A stretch of DNA of 37,907 nucleotides from Methylococcales bacterium (GCA_028714175.1 JAQTMV010000022.1:1-37907), one strand, 5' to 3'. Shown: positions 7,277 to 19,438, counted from the first letter of the stretch. Notes: generated by a model from the sequence alone, not told the origin. Program-made: numbers and translations.

Positions 7277-10200
7277 CTAATCAGTATTAAATTCATAATT
7301 CAATTTTACTCGTTGTGATGTGCCGGTCTGTGTTTCAACATTTATTGCATCGGTTATTTTGTGTTTTAATACTATTACAGCCTGTTTATTAAACAGACCC
7401 ACTTTAGTGCCCACATAGAAATCGGGGGTCAGGTATTGGCCCACTGCAACCAGTGTATCCTGCAGCGTTTCCCCCTCTTGTACTTCAAACTCGTTTATCC
7501 CCAGTTTATCGGCAATCCAGGCCGCCTTTCCCCCACCGTAAGACAGCGCTGCACTCGCAAGTATATTGCCTTCCGACTTGCTCACCTGGTTTAATGGCCT
7601 GCCGGTAATCAGGTAGGCAAGCGCATCCGTTTCCGGTAGTGCGGGCTCTGAAGATATACGGGTCTCCGGCTTTTGCAAGGGACCTGCCAGACTAAGAATT
7701 GCAGTAACCTTTTTGTCATTCGATACGCGAATAGCTTCTACATCCAGCGAGGGATTATCAACAGGACCGTTAAACAGAAAACGGCCTTTGCGTACAGTTA
7801 AATCCTGGCCATAACTTTTGTAACGGGCCTTGCTCATATCGACATCGCCGTACATGGCCATTTTCTCTCCTTCCTTGATAATCTTTAATTTACCGGTCAG
7901 ATTAGTTGCCAGCCCTTGCCCTGAAAAATGGACTTGCTTGCCGAGTTCCACGTCTATACTCGCATCGATGCCGGGAGCGGCAGGGGTTTTATCCTCAACC
8001 TTTTCTTGCCCGACTATGATTTCATCCGGGCTGACTTTTACGGCATTTTCAGGAAGTTCCTTTAGCGTCATTATAGCTTTTGGCACTTTTAATGTACCGG
8101 TCACTTTGCCTTTTTTTTCAGCAAACACTAATTTTAAGTCTGGCGAAACCGCTATTTGAGCTTCCGGCGTTTTGGCAACTTCAAAATTTTCACCCTTCAA
8201 CATTAATTCAACAGGCCTGCCGGCTTGCGCCTGCAGACTTGCAAAACCATCGAGATCGACGGCTCCTTCACCCGATTTTGCTGAACCTGTAATCTGAATG
8301 CGGTCGGTATTCTCGCCTGTCGCTAATGCCTGAAGCTTAACTTCACGAAGGCCAAGTCCTAACTCGTTAACGTCTACAGCACCGCCTGTAAAGCGTATCG
8401 CCCCGCTGGCAGCCGGTTTTACCAGTGTTCCCTGCAGGGTCAGGTCTGCATTCAGCGTTCCTTTAATGATCGATACCTGGGGTACAAATGGATTTAGCAA
8501 AGCAAATTCAACCACTGATGCGGTTATTTGTCCTGACAGGATTTGCCTCTTGCCGGTATCCATTTGCAATTGAGCGCGCAAATAATCCTGACCGGCCAGT
8601 CTCAGATCAATATCCGTCGAAACATTGTCACCGTTAATACGGCCCGACATAGAAGACGCGCCCAATGGAATTTTTGTTACCGCTCCATTGGTCTGTAATA
8701 ATATCGTCAAAGGCGGAGTGTCGATTCGATAATGTCCGGCCAGCAATCCCTGTTGCTGTTCAATATCCGCATTGATATTAACCAACCCTTTTAGCTGTAT
8801 TTGTTCAGGCGAGTCTGCTGGTTTCAACATCACCGGCAACACAGAACCGTTCATTTGAAGGCGGTTGACTTGTCCACCCGAAGCAACGGCGTGAAGGTTA
8901 ATATCACGAAGACCAAAACCCTGCGCGGCAATATCGGCAGCGCCTTTGGCAAGGTCTATTTGCCCCGTTACAACGGGCTTTTTTGCAGTGCCTTTCACCG
9001 TTAAATCTGCTGTTAAAAGTCCTTTAGTACCGGATAACTTCGGAACAAACGCATCCACTATGGCAAACTCACGCACTGATGCAGATATCTGACCGCTGAT
9101 AGTCTGGCTTTTACCGGTATCCATTTGCAGCTGTCCACGTAAATAATCCTGAGCTACTAACGCCAGATCAATATCCGCCGAAAGTGTATCGCCTTTAATT
9201 TTGCCTGACAGCGTGGATGCGCCCAATGAGGCTTTCTTCCCCTTAAATAAAAGCGTTGCCGGTGACAGATCAAGTTGATAACGTCCGGTAAATAACCCCT
9301 TTTGTTTTTGTATTTCGGTATCCGCATTGAGTGTGCCATTTAGCTGCATTTGCTCAGGCATATAAGCCTTCATCAGTCTTGTGGGCAGTGCAGACGCCTT
9401 TAGGGCAAAGTCAAGATCTCCGCTAGCCAGATAACGTCCAAGTGTACAAATTGAGGCATTTTTCTGTACCAGACAGGCTTCGTCCAATACCACATCAATC
9501 CCGGAAGGGCGTTGAATCAGGTTGACCGCCAGACTTCTTTCAAGCTGCCAATGGCCCAATTCCCGGGAATTCAAATCCAGTCTGGAAAAATCACCTTTCC
9601 AGTTACCTGCTTTGAGACTGCCTGTTAATGCCGTCGATAAATCGCCGTCGGCGGAATTGATTTCAGCTTTAAAGCTGTGCTGTGTTTGTGTACCCAAACC
9701 ATCAACCCGCACCGAATCTATTTTCACTGTACCGCTTTGGATGGCGCTTGCTGATAAAAGTATCCTGGAGGTTTTTTTCGACTCCGAATAATAATCGATG
9801 TTTATCGCTAACTGTCCGGCACTGTGTTCGGCGAAACGCAAGCGCTTGCCCTTGGCCTCAAATTTTACTGCCGGGTTTTTCCATGTGCCCTGCATAAGTC
9901 CTTCACCTAGGAGGCTGCCGCCCAGAGTTGGCCACAGTCCATCCAAAGCGGGGGTGTCGATGGACAGCTCAAGAGCAGCCTGCTCTTGTCCCATTGTGCC
10001 GTTAACCGCAATTTTATTGGTACCTGAACTTATACGCAGCGCATCAACCTTGAGCTGATCACCGTTTAATACCAGTTTGCCATTAGCGCTAACCGGATTG
10101 CCACGCAGTTGGCCGGATAGCCTGTTAATATCAGCGTTTATTTGCAGCGCTTTTACATTCAGTTTACCTTTAACGTGGCTGCTGAAATTGAGATTGCCGG

Positions 10201-11281
10201 GCAACTCGGGAAGCAGTATTGCCGGATTAAAATTCTGCCCTGTTGCAGTCAAATCAAAAGCGGGTGAATCCTGCCAGGATACATCTCCAGCGATCTGAAA
10301 CAATCCGGTCTTTGATTTGAGCTCCAGTTTTTCAATGGCTAGGGCATTCTGACTGCCTTTTCCGTTAAAAGACAGGCTTGCCCCCGGTAAGTACTGCTGG
10401 GTTAACTGCCCGTTCAGTGTGACCTTGTAATCGTCAAGCAAACCGGACAGCTCAACAGTGCCCTGTTCACTTTTTAACTGCGGTGCAGCGCCGGTGACCG
10501 GCCACACCGCTTTACTCCAATCGGCGCGCGTGCTAATGCGTGGTGTAGTCTGCAAATCATCCAGGTGACCTTTTAAAACCACAGTGAAAGGTGAAGATAA
10601 ATGGTTATTGAATAATAGCTTGTTTATATCACCGGCAATCGTTGTTGAACCTTGCCATATTCCGTTTTGTTCAGCATTCACCTGCCAATCCGACGTTATG
10701 TTAAAAGGAAAGCCTTTGCCTAATGTCATCTGCCCCTGTATTGTTGCAGCGATGGGTCGAGCATTAACGGCCAGCGAAGTAATTTTAAGTTGATCGCCTT
10801 CAGTCGCTAGCGCTAGTTGCAGTTTTTCAAGTTTTTGTACAGAATCACCTTTATGAAACTGCATATCGGTCAGCAGAAAGTTTTCAACAACAATCTGCAC
10901 AGGTAACAGCAGTTCGGCATTCAGATCAAAACTGCTCTCTTCCTGCGGCTTTTTTGTTTCAGCAACACGAATGTTCAAACCATCGAGTGCGACGTCAACA
11001 ATTTTTAAAGTGCCTGAGAACAGCTCGTAAGGTTGCCAGGCAAAGGCAAGATTTTTAAGCGCTATCGTTTCAGTGTCACTCTGATAATGAAAGTCTGTCA
11101 ACGAAACACGATCAAGCAACCGGCCTTCTATAGTTGCAACCGAAACGTGTGCAGGCAAAGCTGAAAAAACCTTTCGCAACAGCCAATGGCTGCCGGCTTC
11201 ACTACTGGCCAACCCGAATAAGCCAACAGGAATAATCAGCACTATCAGCATGATTATCAGCAGAGCCATGCGCTTCTTCAT
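7277..11281 (-). CDS. tamB: translocation and assembly module inner-membrane subunit TamB
   Basis: A 1334-residue AsmA-like protein. One N-terminal membrane helix (about 7-25) anchors it in the inner membrane. The rest is a long beta-rich region expected to form the hydrophobic groove that spans the periplasm, and the C-terminal DUF490/TamB domain is clear (about 970-1334; SFxGP-like LFNGPVDNPSLDVEAIR and the YLTPDFYVGTKVGLF end). TamB works with TamA, encoded immediately upstream with a four-base overlap, in inserting outer-membrane proteins and, together with its relatives, in phospholipid transport to the outer membrane. Residues 641-813 and 824-1000 are two copies of one segment, listed separately. 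Its length is close to E. coli TamB (about 1260). Confidence 0.93.
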   Translation of the reverse strand: MKKRMALLIIMLIVLIIPVGLFGLASSEAGSHWLLRKVFSALPAHVSVATIEGRLLDRVSLTDFHYQSDTETIALKNLAFAWQPYELFSGTLKIVDVALDGLNIRVAETKKPQEESSFDLNAELLLPVQIVVENFLLTDMQFHKGDSVQKLEKLQLALATEGDQLKITSLAVNARPIAATIQGQMTLGKGFPFNITSDWQVNAEQNGIWQGSTTIAGDINKLLFNNHLSSPFTVVLKGHLDDLQTTPRISTRADWSKAVWPVTGAAPQLKSEQGTVELSGLLDDYKVTLNGQLTQQYLPGASLSFNGKGSQNALAIEKLELKSKTGLFQIAGDVSWQDSPAFDLTATGQNFNPAILLPELPGNLNFSSHVKGKLNVKALQINADINRLSGQLRGNPVSANGKLVLNGDQLKVDALRISSGTNKIAVNGTMGQEQAALELSIDTPALDGLWPTLGGSLLGEGLMQGTWKNPAVKFEAKGKRLRFAEHSAGQLAINIDYYSESKKTSRILLSASAIQSGTVKIDSVRVDGLGTQTQHSFKAEINSADGDLSTALTGSLKAGNWKGDFSRLDLNSRELGHWQLERSLAVNLIQRPSGIDVVLDEACLVQKNASICTLGRYLASGDLDFALKASALPTRLMKAYMPEQMQLNGTLNADTEIQKQKGLFTGRYQLDLSPATLLFKGKKASLGASTLSGKIKGDTLSADIDLALVAQDYLRGQLQMDTGKSQTISGQISASVREFAIVDAFVPKLSGTKGLLTADLTVKGTAKKPVVTGQIDLAKGAADIAAQGFGLRDINLHAVASGGQVNRLQMNGSVLPVMLKPADSPEQIQLKGLVNINADIEQQQGLLAGHYRIDTPPLTILLQTNGAVTKIPLGASSMSGRINGDNVSTDIDLRLAGQDYLRAQLQMDTGKRQILSGQITASVVEFALLNPFVPQVSIIKGTLNADLTLQGTLVKPAASGAIRFTGGAVDVNELGLGLREVKLQALATGENTDRIQITGSAKSGEGAVDLDGFASLQAQAGRPVELMLKGENFEVAKTPEAQIAVSPDLKLVFAEKKGKVTGTLKVPKAIMTLKELPENAVKVSPDEIIVGQEKVEDKTPAAPGIDASIDVELGKQVHFSGQGLATNLTGKLKIIKEGEKMAMYGDVDMSKARYKSYGQDLTVRKGRFLFNGPVDNPSLDVEAIRVSNDKKVTAILSLAGPLQKPETRISSEPALPETDALAYLITGRPLNQVSKSEGNILASAALSYGGGKAAWIADKLGINEFEVQEGETLQDTLVAVGQYLTPDFYVGTKVGLFNKQAVIVLKHKITDAINVETQTGTSQRVKLNYEFNTD
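8282..9361 (-). repeat. internal tandem duplication in tamB (two units of about 175 codons)
   Basis: TamB residues 641-813 (9361-8843) and 824-1000 (8812-8282) align along their length. Matching landmarks are PEQMQLNG/PEQIQLKG, LGASTLSGKIKGD/LGASSMSGRINGD, QDYLRGQLQMDTGK/QDYLRAQLQMDTGK, SGQISASVREFA/SGQITASVVEFA and GFGLRDINLHAVASG/GLGLREVKLQALATG. The copies have drifted at many positions, so the duplication is not very recent. Confidence 0.85.
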
Positions 11282-13020
11282 AGTCTTGCCCCCGCGGCAA
11301 AATGGATCTGAAACGAGGAATCTGACTCATTCAAGGGTACAGCAAAATCAAGCCGAACCGGCCCAAAGGGTGAGTACCAGCGTACGCCCAACCCTGCACC
11401 GGTTTTTACCAGGATATTACCGGGATTATAAGCATTACCACTGTCAATAAATGCAGCAACGCCCCAGTCATCCAAAACGGCCTTTTCGTATTCCAGGCTA
11501 AGCACGGTGAGAAGCTTGCCGCCGATAACATTACCCTCGCTATCCTTGGGCCCCAGCTCCTTATAAGCATAACCGCGGATACTGTTAATACCGCCGGCAT
11601 AGAACCGGTAGGATGTCGGCAGTTGATCAAACTGATCAACCAGCGTTGCGCCCAGTTCTGTTCGGCCAATAAATTTACTGTTCCAGGGCAGCGGGTGTAT
11701 CCATAGTGCCGACAAAGCGCCTTGAAGAAAACTGACATCTGACAAGGGATTTTTATAACTGCCGCTGACATCGAATTTTGCCCGATAGCCTCTGGTCGGG
11801 CGCAGCGGGTTATTGGAGACCGACTTCAACCAGCTACCACCCGGTACCAGTAATAGCGTCTTGGTGCGCGTTGATCCTATAGTAAAGTCTTCATAGTCAA
11901 GATCGAGAAAAAGTGTCTGTTTCCAGCCACTGTCCAGCGCGTGTTTTAAACGTCCGGAAAGTGTCGCCGAAAGGGTATCGAAACTGTCGGTGTCTTCGCG
12001 TTTAAGTCCGCCGCCGAAGCTGAAAGAGTCGCTGACCGGATTGTTCAAAGGCACGTTGTATTCTACGCTGGCAGTCGATAATACCGGCGATAGACTAAGT
12101 TCTGAAGTAAGAAAGTGACCCCGGCGATTCAACCACCGGTTTTCATAAGCTGCACTTACCAGTGGACCTATATCGGTATCAAAGCCCACACCAAACGCGT
12201 AATGATGTTTCTTTTTGGGTTGCAGTTTAATCGTGACAGGCACCTGTTGGTCACCATTTTCAATATCGGGATGTATGTCCACATTCTCGAAATAGCCGCT
12301 TTTCGAGAGATTGTTATGGGTTTTGGCCAGCTGTTCGCTGGTATAAAATTCTCCGCTTTTTATCGAAATGTATTTTTCTACAAAATCAGGGTTCAAAATA
12401 TCTTGGTTTACAACAACCTTGCCGAAAACCATGCGTTTTCCGGCAGCAAACACTAGCTTTATCTGCGCCTGATTGAGTTGTTTGTCAATAATAAGTTTTT
12501 TTTCTGTAAATGTCCCTTGCAAATAGCCTCTTTCCAATGCCAATGACTCAATCCGGCTTTTCATCTTTTCGTATTGGCCCTGATCAAGAGGACTACCTCT
12601 GGTTTTAAGCAGTTTGTCCCGCAATTTTTGAAATTCAGCGTCGTCATGCGCATCGCCGTTAATGGTAATACTGATGTCATTGACGTAAACCTGCGGCCCC
12701 GGGTTAATATCAAAATCGGCTCGCCAACACGCTTTGCCGAAAATCAATGATTTATTGATAACAGCATGATAATAACCAAACGCCCGCAAACCCTGATCGA
12801 TTTCCTGATCCGCTTTTGCATACAAGCCGCGTATTTTCCATTCCGGTGCAGTGCATTTTTCCTTTTCCAGAGACAGCATGAGCCGCACATTGTCCTTGGC
12901 TTTCCCTTTAAGACCATCAATAGAAACGTCTGCACTTGCAATCGGCGCAGTTAAACACAGCACTAATATAAATAGTGCTGTTCTGACAATTATCGAAATT
13001 AACCGCATTAAATTCTGCAT
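11278..13020 (-). CDS. tamA: outer-membrane assembly protein TamA (Omp85 family)
   Basis: A 580-residue Omp85-family protein. After a signal peptide (cleavage near ASA-DV, residue 31) come three POTRA-type domains (about 32-110, 112-192 and 198-268). A 16-strand-type beta-barrel follows from about 274 to the end. The barrel carries the family's RGY motif (GGINSIRGYAYKELGP, about 477-490) and the final FGPVRLDFAVPL signature. TamA is the outer-membrane half of the translocation and assembly module, pairing with TamB encoded next in the operon. The ATG at 13020 was preferred to the TTG directly before it. The two genes overlap by four bases, the common tamA-tamB arrangement. Confidence 0.94.
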   Translation of the reverse strand: MQNLMRLISIIVRTALFILVLCLTAPIASADVSIDGLKGKAKDNVRLMLSLEKEKCTAPEWKIRGLYAKADQEIDQGLRAFGYYHAVINKSLIFGKACWRADFDINPGPQVYVNDISITINGDAHDDAEFQKLRDKLLKTRGSPLDQGQYEKMKSRIESLALERGYLQGTFTEKKLIIDKQLNQAQIKLVFAAGKRMVFGKVVVNQDILNPDFVEKYISIKSGEFYTSEQLAKTHNNLSKSGYFENVDIHPDIENGDQQVPVTIKLQPKKKHHYAFGVGFDTDIGPLVSAAYENRWLNRRGHFLTSELSLSPVLSTASVEYNVPLNNPVSDSFSFGGGLKREDTDSFDTLSATLSGRLKHALDSGWKQTLFLDLDYEDFTIGSTRTKTLLLVPGGSWLKSVSNNPLRPTRGYRAKFDVSGSYKNPLSDVSFLQGALSALWIHPLPWNSKFIGRTELGATLVDQFDQLPTSYRFYAGGINSIRGYAYKELGPKDSEGNVIGGKLLTVLSLEYEKAVLDDWGVAAFIDSGNAYNPGNILVKTGAGLGVRWYSPFGPVRLDFAVPLNESDSSFQIHFAAGARL

Positions 13021-13319
13021 CAATGCCCTACTGTTAGATTACACAATCATTGCATGTTTTAAAAATCAGGCAAATTTGACGAAGGCTTAATGTGTTTAAA
13101 TTGGGTTTCGTAAATTGAACCACGGTAGTCAATGCAGGTCTCATATAGCGATATGGCATAAGTTTAACAGGGCAATAAAATGAGTGATAAATCTGAATTG
13201 AACAAAATCTTGAGTCCAGGTAATCAAAATTATTAAGCTAACCCAAAAGCAATGATACACCTATAGCGAAAGTGCATAACCATTTACAGAGACAAGCAAC
13301 CTCAATAACGGAGTAGCTC
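13021..13319. other. divergent intergenic region of tamA and the DUF2934 gene
   Basis: This 299-base AT-rich stretch must contain the promoters of tamA (leftward) and of the DUF2934/SAP-like gene (rightward). I see no repeat or RNA gene. An 18-codon frame beginning at 13181 is too short to support. Confidence 0.45.
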
Positions 13320-13709
13320 TTGGTAGAAAGTATACCTCGCCATCTGTGGATTTCAGTAGCGGCTTATTACAAAGCTGAAGTCAGGGGATTTGAACCCGGC
13401 AAAGAATTGGATGATTGGCTAGCGGCCGAAAAGGACTATTCAGCGATGCTGGTAAAAGCCTATATTTCAGCGTCCAAAGAAGACGGAGGCATGACAGTTT
13501 CAGGCCTGCAACAGCTGGCAAAATCTATTGGTGTGCAAAACCCTGAATGCATGAGCCTGGAAATCGAGCTCATACAAGCCATTCAAAATATGAGCCAGCA
13601 TCGTCCTTGTTTCCGATCTGAAATCCGTATGCTTTGTGGCGATGTTGATGTTATGAGCTGTGAATGGAAAGCTGAGTGTCGAAAACTGATCGCAGTATGG
13701 TATCGATAA
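13320..13709 (+). CDS. DUF2934 protein with a cysteine-rich SAP-like C-terminus
   Basis: The 129-residue product joins two recognisable pieces. Residues 8-45 (LWISVAAYYKAEVRG then LDDWLAAEKDY) match DUF2934, a short helical domain common in environmental proteobacteria. Residues 58-125 look like a SAP/Rho-N-type helix-turn-helix (SGLQQLAKSIGV, then IELIQAIQNM) followed by a cysteine pattern (C97F, C106, C114-EW, C120) that could hold a metal. I recall this cysteine-rich SAP-like unit from methanotroph proteins, but no function is known to me. The start is TTG, supported by ACGGAG six bases upstream. A nucleic-acid-binding role is a reasonable guess from the SAP-like fold only. Confidence 0.75.
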   Translation: MVESIPRHLWISVAAYYKAEVRGFEPGKELDDWLAAEKDYSAMLVKAYISASKEDGGMTVSGLQQLAKSIGVQNPECMSLEIELIQAIQNMSQHRPCFRSEIRMLCGDVDVMSCEWKAECRKLIAVWYR

Positions 13710-13884
13710 ACTGAAGTTTCCCAGAAATTCATCATGCCACCATGCGTAGAACACGGCCGCCAGAGAATTAACAGGGTGGTTGCCTGGGTTAGCAAACCCT
13801 GTGGAAATCAGGATCCAGTGCGGCTTCGGCGATAATGCGTCGTACACCTGAAAAAGCAAAACCGGGAGGAAAATTACAATTCGA

Positions 13885-15035
13885 TTACAACACAGTATTG
13901 CACTGGTCATTCAGCGCCTGTCGGTATACATCAATAGTTTGCTTCACGCATTTATCCCATGTAAATTCCGCACTTCTTGCCAGTGCTTTCTGTGAGAGAT
14001 GCTGCCTGAAGTTCTGGTCGTCAACCAGTCTTAGAATGGCTTGGGCGACGGCATCATCGTCATGCGGATTGATGAGCAAGCCGGTATCGCCGACAACTTC
14101 GGGTAATGAAGAAACCTCCGAAGCGATGACCGGTACACCGCATGCCATCGCTTCCAGCGGCGGCAAGCCAAAGCCTTCATAAATCGAAGGATAAATCAGC
14201 GTCAACGCACCGGCTGTCACCATTGCCAGTTCTTCGCGGGGCAAATAGCCGATTTGGCGAACTTCCCCTGCGCTTACCAGAGGCGCAATTTGCAGTTCCA
14301 GCGCCGATGTTCGCCAACCGTTCATACCCACCAATACCAAAGGAAAATCCTTGCGGATTTGTTGGGGTAACTGCATATAGGCACGCAATGCAACCTGCAG
14401 ATTCTTCCTGGGCTCGAGAGTGCCCACTGCTAGCAGATAGCGGCCATGCTCAAGATTGTGGCGCTTCAAAACTGAGCGGGTATCTTCAATAGTCCGAGGA
14501 TAAAACAGGGATTCTACCCCCAACAACACGGGTTTGATACGCTCAGCCTTTACGCCGAAAACATCCATTATCTCGCGTTTGACAAACTCTGAATCTGTAA
14601 GAATGAGTGCTGCACGGCGCAGACCCGGTTCAAAATACGTATTCATGGCACGCACTCTTTCCACCGGATGAGTTTCGGGAAATCGAATCCAGGATAAATC
14701 ATGTACGGTGATTACTGAAGGCCCATTGAACTTGAAGGCCAGAATATTTGGCTCGTGATAAACCTCGGCCTTATTGGATAGCACGCCACGAGTGAATCTT
14801 TTTTGCTGCAAAAACCGGTTAACTCCGTAGGCATTGGGCGTAAACCGCTTGAACAGGGTTTTATAGACCGCAATGTTATGAACAGGTCTGTCCCGAAGTT
14901 CTTTGCTCCAGCCGGAGCCGTAAAACAAATCGAGCTCCAGTCCGGATATTGTCTGTAATCCTTTAGCCAATTGATACGTATATTGCCCTATTCCCGTGAG
15001 TGGTGTCAGCAGCGCCGTGGCGTTCAATGCAACTT

Positions 15036-15039
<4 letters not shown>
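13885..15039 (-). CDS. glycosyltransferase family 4 (GT-B fold)
   Basis: A 384-residue GT-B retaining glycosyltransferase of family 4. The N-terminal domain opens with MKVALNATALLTPLTGIGQY and a glycine-rich acceptor loop. The C-terminal nucleotide-sugar domain starts with LLAVGTLEPRKNL (202-214) and contains the EX7E motif as E288-GFGLPPL-E296. It overlaps the rmd stop by four bases and is the last gene of a gmd-rmd-GT operon, so it most likely uses GDP-6-deoxy-D-mannose (D-rhamnose) as donor and adds it to a surface polysaccharide. Donor choice is inferred from context, not from the sequence. No membrane segment is seen; it should act at the cytoplasmic face. Confidence 0.9.
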
Positions 15040-17365
<2,326 letters not shown>

Positions 17366-18353
17366 ATGTTGGTATTAGTAGGCGTGAGTCTAATATGTAT
17401 TTCATTGTTTTTAGTGATAAATGGCAGTTTATCCAAAATTATTGTTGGCTGTCTGAATAAGTCTGAAAAATGTTTCAAATATGTTTATATAATATTTTCT
17501 CTACAATGGGTTTATATTAGCATGTGTAAAGTATTACTCTTTTCATTTTCAAACTTGGGATACAGCATCTTTTGCCAATCCTATTTCAAATTTATTGCAA
17601 ACAGGAAATTTGTACAATACGTTTCTGGAGAGGCATGCTTTTGCAGATCATTTTGATCCAAATTTATTAATTTTTTATCCGCTTTTTTTATTAAAAACTC
17701 AACTCTATGGTTAACTTTTGCAAAAATAGCAGCATATCCGTTGGATTTATTCCCCTGCTTTCACCTGGAACCTTGCTTTTTATAATTCCTGCGTTTGGTA
17801 TTTCGCTTGTTTCTCAAGATCCAAACATGATGACGTTTAATTATCATTATCAAGATATTGCATTGACAGTATTATTTGTCGGGGTTGTTTTTGGATTGTC
17901 AAGCATCAATAATGTGAGTCATTTTTTCACTAAGAAAGCAAAAGACTTTTTTCTTGCTATAGGTATTTTGACAATATTTGTCATGAATACTAGTTTTTCT
18001 TATCAAAAAATCAGAGAATTCTGGCCAGATAATCAACACGTTGAAACGATGCAGGAACTAAATCAGATAAGACGAGTAGTCAAAGAAGATGCGCCGCTAT
18101 GGGTAACTGAACGGTCCGGTATATATTTTATTGACTATGCCAATCTAAAATCACAATAGATGTATGGGATGGCGTAAAAGATGTGCATGAATCTTTAGGT
18201 GAAAAAACCGTAATTATCCCAAGAGAGCAAATTCTATCAACATTGGACCAGGATAATTATAATAAATTAACCAAAAATCTAGAGTTTGATAATGGAAAAA
18301 AATGCGTTAAAAATAATGATTTTAAACATTTCATTATTTATGTTTATAAATAA
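17366..18353 (+). pseudogene. frameshifted membrane protein remnant, DUF2079-like
   Basis: Four pieces in different frames make up one decayed gene. The first (from 17366) has an N-terminal membrane helix. From about 17550 the frame changes to QTWDTASFANPISNLL, then RHAFADHFDPNLLIFYPLF, resembling the DUF2079 pattern of a charged loop followed by DHF-x-P-x-LL. Near 17745 a third frame gives GFIPLLSPGTLLFIIPAFG and membrane helices to the stop at 18159. A fourth frame continues from about 18145 (IDVWDGVKDVHESLGE) to TAA at 18351-18353. Intact DUF2079 proteins are about 450-600 residues, so about a third is missing, most clearly in the middle. The family name rests on remembered motifs; the multi-frame decay is directly visible. 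Confidence 0.6.
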
Positions 18354-18488
18354 CCTGGATCAGACTTGAAGTCAGCAAAGTATTTCGAGTGATGAGGTAT
18401 TATAACCAATCAGCTAAATTTAAGCTTCACTAACAATCAACATTTAGATTTATCAGAAGTTTTTTAATAACCAGCAAAGACGAAAAAT

Positions 18489-19325
18489 ATGAAAAAAATA
18501 GTATTAATTACCGGTATAAGTTCAGTGCTTTTAACGGCTTGTATCACCGATCCTTATACAGGACAATCGACTATCAGCAATACCGCCAAAGGCGGTGGAA
18601 TAGGCGCTGCGGTCGGTGCGGGAGCCGGCACGCTGTTTGGTGGCAATGATCTTAAAAATGCGGGGCTTGGCGCTTTAGCCGGTGGTCTTGTTGGGGCTGG
18701 CGTGGGCGCTTATATGGATCATCAGCAACAGGAAATGCAGCAGTCGTTACAGGGAACGGGTATCGAAGTTCAGAGGACGGCAGAAAATACGCTTAGTTTA
18801 AATATGCCCAGCAGCATTACTTTCGCATTTGATTCGGCAAATTTAACACCCCAGGCACAAACTGCTCTGGATTCTGTTGCAAGGGTATTAAACCAATATC
18901 CCGAGTCGACGATTACTATAACCGGGTATACCGATGATACAGGTACTGATAGTTATAATTTGAAATTGTCTGAACGACGAGCAGCCAGCGTCTCAAATTA
19001 TTTATCTGCGCATAATGTAAATTATACTCGTCTTACCCAGCGGGGGATGGGCGAGAGCATGCCGAAATTCCCTAATACCAATGAAGAAAATCGGGCGCAA
19101 AATCGTCGTGTAGAATTAGCCATCGTCGCCAACCAAAATGCAGGCGCCCCACAAGGAGCAACTCCGCAACAGCAAGGCTATCCACAGAAGCAAGGCTACC
19201 CGCAACAGCAAGGTAATCCGCAGCAACAAGGCTATCCACAGCAACAAGGTTACCCGCAACAACAAAATAACCCGCAGCAACAAGGCTATCCACAGCAACA
19301 AGGTTACCCGCAACAGCAATACTAA
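18489..19325 (+). CDS. OmpA-family lipoprotein with glycine zipper and PQQQGY-repeat tail
   Basis: The 278-residue protein starts with a lipoprotein signal (LLTAC, Cys18). A glycine-zipper segment follows (about 35-74, GGGIGAAVGAGAG and GALAGGLVGAGVGA), then an OmpA-like peptidoglycan-binding domain (about 108-212). In the latter, D149 in GYTDD and R164 in LSERRAASV occupy the positions that bind diaminopimelate, and NRRVELAI closes the domain. This YiaD-like architecture ties the outer membrane to the cell wall. The last 53 residues are nine PQQQGY-type hexads, which are not part of the family core. The gene stands alone, with AT-rich sequence upstream and a tRNA gene downstream. Confidence 0.92.
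   Translation: MKKIVLITGISSVLLTACITDPYTGQSTISNTAKGGGIGAAVGAGAGTLFGGNDLKNAGLGALAGGLVGAGVGAYMDHQQQEMQQSLQGTGIEVQRTAENTLSLNMPSSITFAFDSANLTPQAQTALDSVARVLNQYPESTITITGYTDDTGTDSYNLKLSERRAASVSNYLSAHNVNYTRLTQRGMGESMPKFPNTNEENRAQNRRVELAIVANQNAGAPQGATPQQQGYPQKQGYPQQQGNPQQQGYPQQQGYPQQQNNPQQQGYPQQQGYPQQQY
19164..19322 (+). repeat. hexapeptide-coding tandem repeat (PQQQGY)
   Basis: Codons 226-278 encode nine hexads with consensus PQQQGY; GN and NN replace GY in units 3 and 6 and the last unit is shortened. The basic DNA period is 18 bases. A higher-order 54-base period is nearly exact: 44 identical bases start at 19218 and again at 19272. Confidence 0.9.
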
Positions 19326-19418
19326 CCTGAATAGCTCCAGGCGAAGGCCGGCTTGCAATATTACTTTTATAGAATTCTTTACGTATACTCATTGTACTTG
19401 ATTGCCGGCACTTTCATC

Positions 19419-19438
19419 CCCTCTCCTGCTGGAGAGGG
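19419..19438. repeat. CCCTCTCC/GGAGAGGG palindromic repeat
   Basis: CCCTCTCC (19419-19426) and GGAGAGGG (19431-19438) form a perfect 8-bp stem around TGCT, followed by a further GAGAGAGG. It resembles the CCTCTCC/GGAGAGG-type intergenic repeats common in proteobacterial genomes. No T-run follows, so it is not a typical terminator for the OmpA-like gene. Confidence 0.45.

Noticed and set aside
9157..10793. Several plus-strand frames inside tamB
   Set aside because: They lie opposite well-supported TamB coding and show no recognisable motifs.
19072..19401. Frames overlapping the OmpA-like repeat tail
   Set aside because: They are low-complexity translations of the same 18-base repeat in other frames.
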